Source of the DNA: Gamarada debralockiae
Taxonomy: Eukaryota; Ascomycota; Leotiomycetes; Helotiales; Hyphodiscaceae
Length of the DNA stretch: 44,378 nucleotides
Assembly (NCBI GenBank): GCA_002803225.1
Contig: NXFV01000532.1
Span: 1-44,378, forward strand
Reading direction: 5' to 3'
In this document: piece after piece, positions 22,180 through 35,858 of the stretch
How positions within the stretch are numbered: position 1 is the first letter of the stretch
How the letters are laid out: each line of letters begins with the position of its first letter
Program-made: the position numbers and the translations under genes
The notes under the pieces: model-generated
What the model was told of the DNA's origin: nothing
Databases searched by the model: none
The model's input: the letters and a program-made list of their open reading frames with translations, nothing else

Positions 22180-23000
22180 TCACCAATCTCTAAGATGTTC
22201 TATACACGGTTTAACAAGTTTAGAACATTCGAAGAGGTGTAAAAGTAGTGCTTCCAATTAATTGAATTGAGCCACACGTGGCCCCATGTAGTATTTAGGT
22301 CGGATGATTCGGAAAGGAAAGGAAATAATATTCAGCTCAGATGGATATCCTTATCGAATCAAATCAGATCATTACGAGTCGGGATTTGGATGGTCGCAAA
22401 GCACACATGTATGTGAAATGGCCGCAATCAAAATAGAAATGGCCCGACAAAGCCGGGGTTAGCGAAGTAGCTATTTAGGTCAACAGAACCTGTCTAGAAT
22501 GATGGAGAAAAGGACTGTCGGACCGTCATCGACATCACGTGCAGTTGGAGTAGGCTATTGTTTTGAAAGGAGTTCATTCCCCTGAGATCACCGAGGTTCC
22601 TTACATAGACCCGTTGTCATCATTCACATATTCCTCAAATGTCTCCTTCTGTCTTTCCGTCTCGTGCTACAGCCTTGAGAACATACAAGGGAATTGCCGT
22701 CTCTTAATGGAAATGTGGTCAACAGGTATTGGTCTAACAGAAATCAAAACCCATTGTGAACCGGTGAGGTCGAAGAGAGAGGTAATTAAGGTAGTAGTAG
22801 CTTCTTGAAAATATTCTATAGTATATCAAAAGAGTTTTAAAAATCCCTAATCCGCCATCATAAATGTTGGCGACGCCATAATCGAAATGGACATCGCAGA
22901 CGGATTCCATGCCCTGATTGATTTGCTCTCTTTTTCCATCCCAACAACCCTAGTCTTCAATTCCACGTAGTATAAAACAGTTATCATTATAATTCGTATG
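22180..23000. other. Intergenic spacer
   Basis: I see no supported gene. One plus-strand frame at 22563-22808 lacks family similarity and good coding character. The right part is the 3' flank of the pseudogene that ends at 23001. Confidence 0.4.
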
Positions 23001-23844
23001 TTATGATATAGAGACACAATATGCTTCATCAACCTAGAGATTTGTGCAGTCACTCCCAATAGCTGGATTCCAAGCATAGAATTCCGCAAACGTGATATCG
23101 TATTTTGCTTCAATCGCAGCGCACGAAACCCCTGTTTTCCAGAATCAGTAAATAACCACATTCAAATAATAAGGTACCAATCTTGACTTACCTGAAACAG
23201 TCACGTAGTATTCGGTACAAGCACTCGTCATACCAGACTGTGTTGGTCTAGGATATCACAGATGTCGACGTCGAAGAGGTCGACGTTGAATTTGTAGAAG
23301 CAGATGAAATCCCAACACAATATGCCTCACCAGTCCAAAGCCTTTCACAGTCACTTCCAATAGCTGGATTCCAAATATAGAATTCAGCAAATGTGATATC
23401 ATAATCTGTTTCAATGGAAGAGCTGGAAGAGCAGGAATCGTCTAGTTACCAAAATCAGCAAATGACTATATTTAAATAGTAAGTATGGTACTAGTCTCAA
23501 CTTACCTAAAGCAGTCAGGTAATATTCAGTACAGGCACTAGTGATACCAGACTGTGTTGGCCCAGGAGGTGACGTGGATGTTGTAGAGTTCGACGACGCT
23601 ACTGTGCTACTAACAAACCAGGTACTATTTACTGAGACCACTTGGCTTGTCGTGATCAGGACTGGCGTAACCGTGGTCAGGGTCCAGGTCAAGGTCACCG
23701 TGCCGTTGTCGCTATGTCATAGGCACATATGAGCTCGTTGTCGTCACTGTCGCTGGATATGGGTACGTAGGTGTCGAAGTCTCAACTGGTGCGCTAGGCA
23801 ATTCAACCGTTATGGTTCTCTTATAGATGGCATAATATTCTTTT

Positions 23845-23883
23845 CCTCCTCCTCCTCCTCCTCCTCCTTCTTCTTCTTCTTCC
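23845..23883. repeat. Trinucleotide microsatellite (CCT)n(CTT)n
   Basis: About eight CCT units followed by about five CTT units on the plus strand. On the minus strand they read as Glu/Gly codons in a frame of the decayed LysM/chitinase relic, between the dibasic stretch KRRR and KEYYAIYKRTIT. In intact relatives these parts would be nearly adjacent, so the run is probably an insertion by slippage. Confidence 0.85.
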
Positions 23884-24129
23884 TTATTTAGCGAGCGTCG
23901 TCTCTTAGCCAGGCCCTCGCCTCGGGCATGACAGCTCAGGCCCGCCGGCTGACACGATGGCGCGCTCAACACAGCCGTCCTTAATAAAGAAGGGCAAGTT
24001 GAAGTAGACATGCGCATACTCAGTGTTAGTAACGACAGACCAGTCCCAGCCTGTCAGTGCACCGCAGTCGTCTTCCTGCTTATGCAGGGTGTCGCCGCCG
24101 TCTGTGGCCTAGCCGTCAATGTTATATAC

Positions 24130-24270
24130 TGTCGAATCAGACGATATTGTGTGGTAAAATCATGTATGTATTGATGTCTCTTAGACCTCTAAGGAGGGAA
24201 AAATTGGAGGGTTGCCAGAATCTGAGATATATGTACACAACCGTTGCCATAGCAACCAGCTCATCTGACA
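24130..24270 (-). mobile_element. TGTC...GACA element, copy 2, with TATAC target duplication
   Basis: A 141-bp segment begins TGTCGAATCAGACGATATTG and ends CAGCTCATCTGACA on the plus strand, flanked by TATAC on both sides (24125-24129 and 24271-24275). In reverse orientation it matches the ends of the element at 21917-22174. It lies inside the decayed chitinase/LysM gene, so its insertion is one of the disrupting events or came after them. Confidence 0.72.
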
Positions 24271-25382
24271 TATACTTCAACGGTCCAGCCCCAGCCCTCG
24301 TCCCTGTGTACACACGCTTTCTGTTAGTTTTTATCTCTCAATATCTAACATCGGGTTCTACCATGTAAAGACAAAGCATATCTATGTGACTTACCAAAAC
24401 GCGCAGTCAGCTGACGCCGTAGGTGTTACCACTACCGTGACAGTTGTAGTAGGCGTTATTATCTCAGTACTTATGACGACAACTATCTGTGTGCACCCTC
24501 CCATTAAAGAGCATACAACCTCTGAGCCTTCCGCCCACATGCACACCTCGCAGTTAGACGTATCGCTAGTGATCGAAATTCCAAAAGCCGAAACGGTGCG
24601 GGATGTCGTCGAGCCCGCCGTGATCGTGGGCACCGTTGGCCACAGATCTATTGGATATGTTGTTCTCGAAACGACTGTGCCAGCGGCGGCACGCGCACTG
24701 GCGGAATCTGCACTAATCAATGCGCCCAAAGGACAAGGACCATCGTTGAAGTTGTTGCAGTATCTTCCCCAGCGCATGTAGTGGTTGTCGTGCGGGAAGT
24801 CTGTCATCGAAGTTAGTCTTCTGCATAAAGGGCAGTACATCAATTTCTTACACTTGTTGTGGTCGAGTATTCAGTCGTTGGTGCAGTGTTGTAGCTGCTT
24901 ACAAAGTAGGTGCAGGCTGATACTGTTGCAGGTTCCTCGCAATCGTCATCTGGGTTATCATCCCATCACCAGATCCGCATTCTCCGGGAACAAGACAATT
25001 GATGCCTCCACAAAGATCTAACGGACAGTCTCCTGCACAACCCAATGGTCCACAGCCTCCACCGCAACCGAAGATCGAACATCCGCCATCGCAGGCAAAG
25101 ATTCCACAACCTGGCTTACACCAAAAGATGCCACAGTCACGAGATCCACATCCGGACCCCGTGCATGATGGTTTACGTGTACCCTTCGACAGGGTCACGG
25201 GTAGGATCGGTGTGGATATTGATACTGAAGAAGTTGACTTAGGTTGAATGGTAATAGGAAAAGATGTCGGGTAAAACTAATACTTGGAAGAATGGCTGCT
25301 ACAATCGAGCCACTGGAGGTAGCTGCAGTGCCGGTAGCAGTTCCCAATTCCCAGCCAAAATTTCCCCTATTCGAAGAAAACC

Positions 25383-28277
25383 TTACCTCTGCTTGCTTGG
25401 ATACATGAATCTAAGTCCCAAAAACGCCACAATCCTATAAATCGTCCCCAGCGCCAACATCATCAAACAATCATCCGTATAATACCAGAACAAATACCCC
25501 ACATTCTGCTTTGCCAGATCCACTTGATAAAGATATCCCAACGGTGTAATATTCTCCGTGAAATACGCTTCCGCCAACCACGTTCCTGGACTGGCTCTCC
25601 AAAGCCAAATCATATGCCAGCTTCTGACCTTTACGAGGGAAGGCGACATTCCGTTTAAGACTCCGACAATGAGCGAGGACATGACTGCGAGGAGAGGACC
25701 ATCTTCCCGACGCGTGACCATGGACACACAGGATGCGAGCCCGTAGATGCAATAAAAATAGAGGAGATTAGCTGCGAATGCTGCTTGCCATGCGATACGA
25801 GGTGTTGAGAGAAGAAGGAAGAAGGTCGAGAAGTGAAAATTGGCGAGAAGCATTCTGGGGACGGTGGAAATGACTTTTCCGATGTAGTACGCAAAGCGAT
25901 TGTGGCCCGCGGCAGCCTCGCGCCAGTATACGAGTTTCTCTTCGCCGAAGACCTTGACGCCGGGAGCGGAAGCAGTGAGACCGATGGCGAGGCCCACGAG
26001 GAGTGCCATTTGAGGGACGGACCGATAGTCGATGGCGGTGGACAAAAGTTCGTACGGTTCATTGAAGATACCGACGAAGTTCTGCCCTTTCTGATTCAGT
26101 TCAGCCAAGCCAATGAGGAAACCTGCCATAGCACCGACACCGAGCTCGAAAAAGAATGAGGACTTCATGCGGTATTGCTGGACAATGGAGCGAATGAAAC
26201 AGAAGTATATTTGGCGCCAGAATGGTGCACCACGAGATTTGATCGTTGCAGTCAAGGCATTCATTTCGGCTATGGATGGAATGGGAACTTTGTCGGGGTG
26301 CTGAGCTTGCTCTTTTTGTAGATTCGCCCAATGCTCGATCAGTGGCTGGATGGTCGCGTCTCCCTTGGGTTTATAGTGTCTTCCTTCGCCGGCGATGATG
26401 TCGCCCATTGTGTCTGCGGGGTTACCGTGGTCTGGGAAGTGGAAGCCGAGACCTTCGAAGTGAGGCTGGATACCAGTCTGGGGTCCGAGATAGATCATGC
26501 GGCCTGCTCCCATGAGGACAAGACTATCGAGGGATTCGAAAATCTCTTGACGTGGTTGATGGATAATAGTAACGATGGTCATGCCAAGACGAGTGAGAGC
26601 CTTCAAAGTGGACATAATTGAAGCTGCGGCTGTGGCGTCGAGACCGGATGTTGGCTCGTCGAGGAAGAGTGCCATGGGTGCTGCCGCCAATTCCATTCCA
26701 ATGCTGACTCGCTTCCTCTGTCCTCCCGATATGACCGGTGCCGCTGTGCTACCAACTAGGGAATCGCATACGTGAGAAAGTTGAAGGCAGCTAATGAGAA
26801 TATCAACATGGTGTTGAATCTCACTGTCAGTCCAGGTTTTAGGGAGACGAATTCGAGCTGAATGAAGGATGTTCTCTCGGACGGTCAATTCAGGAAGAAC
26901 AATATCATCTTGAGGGACGTAGCCAATGATTTTGCGATACCTAGTGTGGTTATTAGCTTGAGGCGGCTGTGTATTGTGACATCGGCATACTTAGATATGT
27001 TTCCAGGAACGCCATTGACTTTGGTGATGCCACCTGTATGCGAAGTTTTGCCCATGAGAACGTTCACGAAAGTAGCTGCACCATGTCAGTATTTGCTTCG
27101 AAAATTCAGGTTGGAAAACTCACATTTCCCTGCACCAGAAGCACCCATAACGCCCCAAAGAGACCCGGCATTAATCCTGCCAGACACCTCTGAAAGAATT
27201 GGTTTAGGAGACTTCTTAGGCTGAAATCTCAAGTCCTCAAACTCAAAGCTCAGCCCAAAGTTCGAATTTCCAAGACATTTTGACAGCGATTCCACAAACA
27301 AATGCAAATCTGTCCTGTCCTCCTCCGCATTCTTGTTGAAGTGTTCTTCGTGCGAGAAATCCTCAATAGCACCCAACTCTTCGAAGCCAGTAGGCCTGTG
27401 CCGCAAATTTGTGATCCTGGGTTCCATCTCATACTCAATATGATATTCATACGGAGCTGCCTGTTCCGGGTCCCCAATTTCCTGGTATTTTCCGTTGCGC
27501 CCAATTTTGCCCGCCAATGCTTTTGCTTGCTTTGGGGCTCTGAATGAATGTTTCTTCTGGTGTTTTGCGAAGAATCTCTGTTTGATCTTCACGATTATTG
27601 CCGCAGTTATGAGAATGGCATCGAGGATGATGAGAATTCCGAGCGGCAGAAACGTCATGTCTCTCGATGTGCCTGCCGGGCATCGTGATCCGATGGTGCA
27701 TTTTGTCGCTTGGTATGATCCTTGAGGGCAATAGCTTCCTTCGGGGCATTTGATCTGTTCTTGTCCCCCTTTTGGGCAATAGTATCCTGCTGTGCATATG
27801 ACGGGCTCGAGACTTCCCTGTGGAGAGCATGTCAATCCAGACAATCGAGCGGTTTGGCATTGTGGGAATGGAGGACAGTATTGTGGGAGGTTTTCGGGCG
27901 AGTTGTGTTCACCTAGCTCATACATCAGTCATGCTCATCTGGGGGAATGGGGACGAATTAGAGGTCGGGAGGCTATACTTACAATAGAAACCTAGATTGC
28001 AACCGAAGTCGTTCCAAGATGAAGCATTTTGGATCGTGATAGGTGCACTACCTGCCTGAAAGCAAGTCTGCTGCTGCTGCGTCTGATTCTGCGGTATATT
28101 CGTCGGTATAGCTGTTGATGCAGCGGTGGGTGTGGACGAAGGTGTAGACGACGGAGTAGATGAGGGCGTACTTGTGAGTGTGTCCGTTGATGTATCTGAG
28201 GATGAATCCCTCGGCGTGTCTGAGGGTGCAGCTGAGGACACGGCCACAGCTCCGTCTGTCTGGTCTTGGTCCGACAT
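25383..28277 (-). CDS. ABCG/White-type ABC transporter with a Cys-rich extracellular N-terminus
   Basis: Exons 28277-27983, 27912-27124, 27075-26991 and 26940-25383 encode 908 aa. A Ser/Thr-rich start is followed by a Cys-rich region (about 72-177; CPKGG, CPEGSYCPQG), a membrane segment (about 186-210), and a long cytosolic linker. The ATPase domain has Walker A GASGAGKS (355-362), split by the second intron, signature ISGGQRKR (460-467) and Walker B LFLDEPTSGLD (481-491). Six or so C-terminal membrane segments end the protein. This is the half-transporter layout of fungal and plant ABCG proteins of the Cys-rich subgroup (plant ABCG24/28-like). The substrate is unknown; lipids or hydrophobic compounds are usual for ABCG. 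No signal peptide precedes the Cys-rich region, so an upstream exon may be missing from this model. Confidence 0.9.
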
Positions 28278-30399
28278 CTTGCAATTGTTCCTTACCCAAC
28301 TTCAAAATTCCATTTCCACAAACAAGAACAACGAGGTAAGAAGGTTCCCTCCTCCATCCCGAAGGATCGACTGAGTATTATGTACATCTCCTTATTTCGT
28401 GCCCACAACCTGTGCCTCTCACATACGTCAAATTTGCCCAGGATTTGGCAGGGCTTACGTGAATAGGACATTTGGGTTGAGGCTTCGCGAGGCTGTCAAC
28501 GGTTCTGAGACGCTACCGATGTGGGCGCGACATCCTAAAATTTAAAGGCACGGCGCGGTTGATGAGATAAATTCCCTGGAGGTGGTCGAAGCGCAGGGCT
28601 GTGAGGTGCTGGGGCCAGGGGATACCATGCATAATTGGTTACTTCGTATTTGGGGTTGATGAGCTGTGCGGCGTGGAAAGTGCCAGTGTGAATTGTGTTG
28701 GTTCATCTTGAGAGAGAAGATTTTGTTCTAAAGACGTTGTCCATCGTCGTTGAGATCTGGTGGCAGCAAGCCGTGGCTTCGTGGCTTGATTGACGAAAAG
28801 CAGGTTCCTGATAAAAAACGAAGCAGCCAATTGAGCACCACTGTCGCAAAACCTGCTGCTCTTGATCAGTTGAGGCCGATTTAGCGGGCCCGCTCCAGGG
28901 ACTGGCTTGTCTGAACTGTTCGCTGTGCCGTCGCTTGTCGCTTCTCGTCCCAACCTCCTCAATCCTCATTCAGCCCATTGCTTATTACCTTGGCCTGGCC
29001 TTAGTGATTCTATTCTGGAAATTGAAGTTGTTGACCTGAAACTGGGTCCGCTCGTCTAGGCCACATCTAGAAAAAGAACCGCCCAGGGGCGGGTCCATCA
29101 GCCTCACCGTAGGGCTGCGGATAACGTCCAGAAACTTTCAGCTGAAGTTACCCTTGACGTTGAGGAGCCTTGAGTGAATCAAAACTCAGGATCTTGGCAT
29201 CATTGCACTCGCAACTCTGAAAATATCAACTGAGGTAACGGTGATCATTATTATCATTAGGCTCCGCGAAACGCGGTCCCGTTCACGATACTTTACCGAC
29301 TCGCGGCCGAAAAACACACACACCCCACACCACACACCGACCACACTCTATTGTTTGGTATTATTTACGATTTACGACGAATGTCCAGTGGCCAACGGTA
29401 AACTTAAACCCAAGTATTTATATTGGGGACACAGCTGTGACGCCGTGTCGCGTAGATGGGTATTTAGGGACGCGTTTTTCGGAAGTTCAGCGAACATGTG
29501 AAGAAGACTTCGTGAAGAAGACTTCGTGATGAAAATTGTTCCAACGGCTGCGCTCAGAAATACAGGTGGGTTTCGTGAGTAAAATGGAATGAAGTTCTGC
29601 CAGATGTGGCAATTGGACGAAGCTGTGCCAACACCAGGAGGATAAATTCACCCCTCAAAACGTGATCCTTACAATTCCCACCGCACTCCGCTTTTCCGCT
29701 CCCCAACCCCCATTTATCACCCTCGCCAACTCCATCGTCCCTTTCCAGGGAGCCATGAGTTTGCTGTACTATGGAGCCACCATTCAGGATTAATACAGAC
29801 AGCCCGCATGAAAATATCATATATCCGCCATTCGATCTCTGTCGTGCTATATCAAACACATCTGCCAATTAGAAATTCAGAATCCTTAACTCGGAAGAGA
29901 ACGCTTCCAAAACACTAGGAAACCGGAATATCAGGTCCAAAAAGAGGACGATTTCGAAGTTGACATCGTCGAGTGGAACAGAGAGAACTGGTGGTGGGCT
30001 CCGCGGACGATATTCAAAGCTTAATCTCGATGACGTGTTTTCGAGACAGCACAAGACATATATCGGCCAAGTGGTGAAAAACTTAGGCCCTGTTCCAAAA
30101 TGATCCACCAATCCGTGTGCACTCTGCAAGATTTTGGCTGAAATGGCACCTTGAAACCCACCTCAGAGACCTCATATCCCGACAGCCCGTTTACTTTGCG
30201 GTCGTTTTCTGGCAATCGGGGACCATTCATGAGCTGGAAATCCATCAACATAGAGTAATGCTTGCGCTAGAAACTACTCACGACAATTCATATTTTATCT
30301 CCCAGCAGCCGCAAAGTTCTGGTCTAGTCCATTCTTTGAAGGCAGAATCCATTAACTTCGACATCCTCGTGGCCTGGCTTTAGCTCTGTCGCGAAAAGC
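28278..30399. other. Long intergenic region
   Basis: It contains the transporter promoter and further sequence without a supported gene. A 14-bp direct repeat (AGAAGACTTCGTGA, twice) lies near 29506-29533, and a CA/C-rich stretch lies at about 29310-29345. Plus-strand sequence from about 29870 to 30400 keeps partial open frames with CALCKILAEM, resembling the N-terminal lead of HET proteins. The HET relic may therefore start earlier than given. Confidence 0.4.
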
Positions 30400-31956
30400 A
30401 GAGTTACCTGTGGCTCTCACTCATATTCCAAGGTCGTCCCTCTCCAATTCATTGGTTGCAAAAGCCGCAGCATTGCCCCTGCTGGAGTCCACCAGTATGT
30501 GGCTTTGAGCTACACCTGGGCACATACCGGAGAATCTCCTCCGCGGACAACGACCTGGAGAATGCCGAGGGATCTTCCTGATACAATTAAGGATGCGCTT
30601 AATGTTACTACTAGGCTTGACTTCCGTATCTCTGGATTGGTTTCTATTGCATCGACCAAAAGAACCAGACAGAGAACATGGAACAAATGGAGAAGATGGA
30701 CGCCACCTAGCAGAGGCTGGAATGACGAACATTGCGGCAGCTGATCAAGACCCTGCATATGGTTTAGCTGGAATTTGCCGCCGCGCTCGACACCCGCAGC
30801 CTCACGCGACGCTAGGAAAACGCTTTCTGATCTCCGCGTTGGGGAATTCAAGACGATCCATCGAGAACTCAATGTGGAATTCCAGAGCATGGACATACCA
30901 AGAGGCCTTATTATCGAGATGTTGCTTGATATTCACAGATGAGCAAGTTTGCTACTAGTGCGGTGATATGTACTGCTGTGAAGTGCTTGATCCCTCGTTG
31001 CAAAATTTGCATACCGAGAACTTCCAAGGATTCAGGGCGAAATACTGCAATGGCTCGAAAATTGGTATGTCCCTTCGAAAGCTGTTGGCAAGACTCCATG
31101 GCAATCAATCGAACGCATCGAAGAATACTCTCGAAAGGTCGCTCACCACCCATCAGATAAACTCAGCGGGATTCTGGATCCTGCGGGCTTTTGAGAGGAG
31201 TGCACTTCAATTCACTACTGCTTGCGTGCCCCTATTCTATCTATACCTGCTACAATAAACGACGGCCTGAGACGAAAAACTACTTTGATCGCGGAATTCG
31301 TGGTTGGGCTCTGCTGGGACGTGGAAAAAAATCGGCCAGGCGATTAGTGTTTCCAAGCTGGTCGTGGACTGGATGGATAGGCAATGTCAAATGGGGAATT
31401 GACGATACCGAGTGGGAAGACTGAAGGTTGATCCTGACCTTCAGTTAAGTGTTCAGCTCAAAGATGGTCGAACTGTAAAAGTGGACACATTCCAGAGTCT
31501 CAGCAATATGTCTCCTATCGTCCACGTTGAGCAACTATCTTCGCATTTCCGCCTGGACTATACCAATTCCTAAACTTCAAAAGTACAAGTACGGCTCGCC
31601 TGACGAAACCTGATTCGAAACAAGAATTGAGCAAGAGGATGGCTCGTACTTGCTTCGGAGATTCGAGGCCACGAAATCCCAAGATCTGACCAATCAACAT
31701 GCACAGGAATCTGCCTAGGTAATGATGGGAATCCAGAACGCAAACTTGGGGCACTCTCATGATGATAATTTGTGAAGTAGATGGTGGGATGGAAAGGGTG
31801 GGTGTGGGCTGGATTGATCAAGGCTACTATGACTGGCGTGGTCCAGCTAGAGGGCGGGATTACGACAAAGACGACCCAGAGGCTAACTGGATGAATCCTC
31901 TGTACGCCCGCCGCCCAATGTTACAGAGGACACGGCGAGAAATTCGCTTGGGATGA
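30400..31956 (+). pseudogene. HET-domain (heterokaryon incompatibility) pseudogene
   Basis: HET-type segments lie in order on the plus strand: QYVALSYTWAHTGE (about 30494), YLWIGFYCIDQKNQTE (about 30627), AGMTNIAAADQDPAYGL (about 30716), WNSRAWTYQEALLS (about 30874), LVFPSWSWTGW (about 31348), and an end like HET proteins (GVGWIDQGYY; REIRLG then stop at 31956). They sit in different frames, with stops including TAG at 30957-30959 after VCY, where CAG would be expected, and further TAG and TGA near 30700. HET proteins trigger death after fusion of unlike hyphae; this copy cannot give a whole product. The transition-type stops fit RIP or ordinary decay. Confidence 0.78.
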
Positions 31957-32158
31957 CTGATTTTACGGCTTAGTAGAGCAATAGCTGGCGATTTGCAATG
32001 GTGGGTGGACCTTCATGGATATACATTTACAAGTGCCTAATTATTTCCCCTAACTGGCCTCCCATAGCAACTACCGAATCGAGCCTCGCTCAGGTCAAAC
32101 CTCCATTTACTTTTTCTCTCCATTTTCTTGAGAAGAACGAAGTCTGTCTCGGACCTCC

Positions 32159-33528
32159 TCAACGCGTCTCGCAAATACTTATAAAGGGCGCCACAGCGCC
32201 CCCCATAAATACCCTCCCCGTCTCCGTATCATGAACAGCGATAGTCGCACCACCAACCACACTACCATCATCCTCAAGTACAGTCTCAACCTCCCAATCC
32301 CCCAATTTCCCGTGTAGTATAAATCCCTCTCTACCCTTCCCTTTCTTTCCTGCCATCCCCACCTTTCTAATTCTAATTACCGCAGTCGGGGCTTTCACAT
32401 TAAATGGATCAGATGCACTTTCAGTCCATTTGTAGATCTGCGGGAAGGATGCAGCGTAGATATCGCCATTTTTGTCAACAGAAAGGTTGTCTACGGGATA
32501 AGGGACTTCGATCGTGTCAAGGAGAGTGAGCGTGTGGTGCTCGTTTAGGGAGAAGACTTCGATGATACCTGGAGTTACGGTGTTAGGGACGTAGATAAGG
32601 GAGTCGCGACCTCGGACAAGGCCGTTTGGGAAGTGGAAGGTGTGCGAGGAAGGCGAGGCGATGTTGCATTTGTTGCGGGAACAGTAGCCTATATTTCCGC
32701 CGCCTAGGAATGGGTCGAGATGTCGACGCTGGTCGTTGTTATTAGTTATTGTATGATGGGGAGGGAAGATCGTGGTGAAAGGGACGTACGAAGCCAACTT
32801 TTGCGGTATGGTCGTTAGAAAACACAAACGCATGATCATTGACCCATGCAACACGATTCGGCGTCTGAATCAGCTCATCCGCGTACGTTCTCACATGACG
32901 CATGGTGTCGCTCCCAGCTTTGGTCTGGAAAAGCTCAATCGTTGAGTTCGCTCCCACAACCTTCGCATCCAGTGCTTCGCCTGTCACAGGATCAAATGGT
33001 GGACGATGATTGATCAGCAGGATGCGAAGATTGTCGGTATTGTGGTCTGCTCTCACATCGAAGCCATGCAAGTTAATCGTTCCGTCACCTTTGATACCAG
33101 GGAAGTTTTCAGGGGTAATCCACTTAATGCGATCTTCCAGGCGACCAGGTGCACGTGTATCAATGATGACCATGCGGTCGAGGAGACCACGACCTGTGGC
33201 GTTGAGGAAATTGACGCTGAATTCGTCATCAGAGAAGCGTAACTCATGGGGAATGTATGGGGACGAACGCGGGTGTCCATTGAGTCCTGCTCTGCGAATC
33301 TGCGCACGTCATGTACAGATATCCCGTTGGCTCATGCAGCCACATATCCTCGCATGCTTCGAGACCTAATTGGTCGATCTTCTTGCATTTGACATTGAAA
33401 GTGTTGATTGAGGAAATAGAACGACCGTAGCCGAGTATGCCGAATATGAATGACTTGAAGAAGAATTGGTAGAGGACTGCGATCAACACGACTGATACAA
33501 TTGCGAGCTTGGAGACAAGATTGACCAT
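32159..33528 (-). CDS. Paraoxonase/arylesterase-like six-bladed propeller protein
   Basis: Exons 33528-33269, 33216-32790 and 32728-32159 encode 418 aa. The first intron uses a weak GTTCGT donor, but this choice restores the frame and the family sequence TQWTPAVNFLNATGRG. An N-terminal hydrophobic segment (about 8-30) acts as signal anchor. Residues matching those of animal paraoxonase PON1 are visible: ED at 60-61, INHRPP with His157 (PON1 His115 position), SNDH with Asn221, FPNGL with Asn264, and VDN at 309-310. These bind the calcium ions and form the active site in PON1. Lactonase or arylesterase activity at a membrane or in the secretory route is likely; the substrate is unknown. Confidence 0.85.
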
Positions 33529-34386
33529 GACTGCAGATGTGTTTCGAAATGATCCAAAATGGTGTTTAAATAATAGTATGTCTCAATAAACTTTTAACAC
33601 TTGTTGAATGGGTTTAGTTAAGGAGTTTGGGGGATGATGTGATGCTGAGAAGAAAGTAGTGGAAAGGGATGTCGTCCAAAGAGATGCGCCACCCCACGTG
33701 ATGTAACCTCGGGACGCGATGGCGGGATCAGACGAGATGAGTCTAAACTGCTCTCATTCAACAAACAACCAGTTCGAGCTGGGTGAAGTGCCTGTTAACA
33801 AGGCTTTCCCCTTCCGAGAAATCTGATTTCCTCCTTTAAGATTCGAAAAATGGTTGTTAAAGACATGGAGCTTACACATGCTGACGCTTACATAATACCT
33901 CGGCGACAGTTTCTACGGAGGGGATTAAAGTTCTTCCATCCCCCAACCCCCTTCTCCATGGAAGACACGGAATCGAGGTTCGAGGATTGAAATATGTAGC
34001 AGGAGCCTCCCCGACTGCGTAGCATATTCCTCAATTCTCGACTTGGACCGTTCGTTCATATGGTTCCGGCTTTTGCCTTGAACCGGACCCTTCAAAGGCA
34101 CAGACGATCAGTTTTAAGAGCACATCTAGATCTTACATTCAGATGGCAGTCACTTCGAGAAAAGTCCTACCGGAAGAGTCTGCTAATAATATGTATTTCG
34201 AAAATGAAGTCCCCATAAATATGGGTAAGGATTGGCCCAAGAACCCATAAGAGTATGCATCCGGCCTGTCACCCGAACGCCTTTGTCCCAACCTGTACCT
34301 CCGCGATCCCACCATCCCATAAACATGGATTCAATCCCATGAAATATGTACAAGAAAGAAAGAAAACCTCTGGCTCTCAGGGAACC
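33529..34386. other. Intergenic spacer between esterase and chitinase
   Basis: It holds the promoter of the esterase gene and the 3' flank of the chitinase gene. No further gene, RNA or repeat is supported. Confidence 0.45.

Positions 34387-35858
<1,472 letters not shown>

Larger units (their letters stand above)
23001..25200 (-). pseudogene. Decayed C-terminal part of a killer-toxin-like chitinase/LysM protein
   Basis: Minus-strand segments appear in the order expected of one protein but in shifting frames. First is a Cys/Gly-rich repeat block at 25160-25000 (CGIFACDGGCSIFGC). Next is a region with CPLGALISADSASARAAAG near 24740. Then comes a block at about 24060-23930 with FNLPFF and GCVERAIVSAGG, known from C-terminal parts of fungal chitinase/LysM proteins, a KR-rich stretch, and finally two LysM domains near 23550-23300 and 23250-23001. 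Frameshifts occur near 24745, 23930 and 23240. The last LysM has TAG where Trp is expected (NL*VDEAYC). A mobile element at 24130-24270 and a trinucleotide expansion at 23845-23883 interrupt it. No GH18 core remains upstream; the transporter gene begins its 3' end at 25383. Confidence 0.72.

Noticed and set aside
22563..22808. Plus-strand 81-codon frame
   Set aside because: No family similarity, no promoter or intron support, and located in decayed intergenic DNA.
28639..28969. Overlapping minus-strand frames of about 90-107 codons
   Set aside because: Two frames overlap each other, both are low in family-like motifs, and neither has splice or context support.
29554..30129. Minus-strand frames near the HET relic
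   Set aside because: They lie opposite sequence that reads better as the decayed plus-strand lead of the HET gene and show no domain.
33200..33310. Apparent frameshift in the paraoxonase-like gene
   Set aside because: An intron 33268-33217 with donor GTTCGT and acceptor TTCAG restores the frame and gives the family sequence, so the gene is treated as intact.
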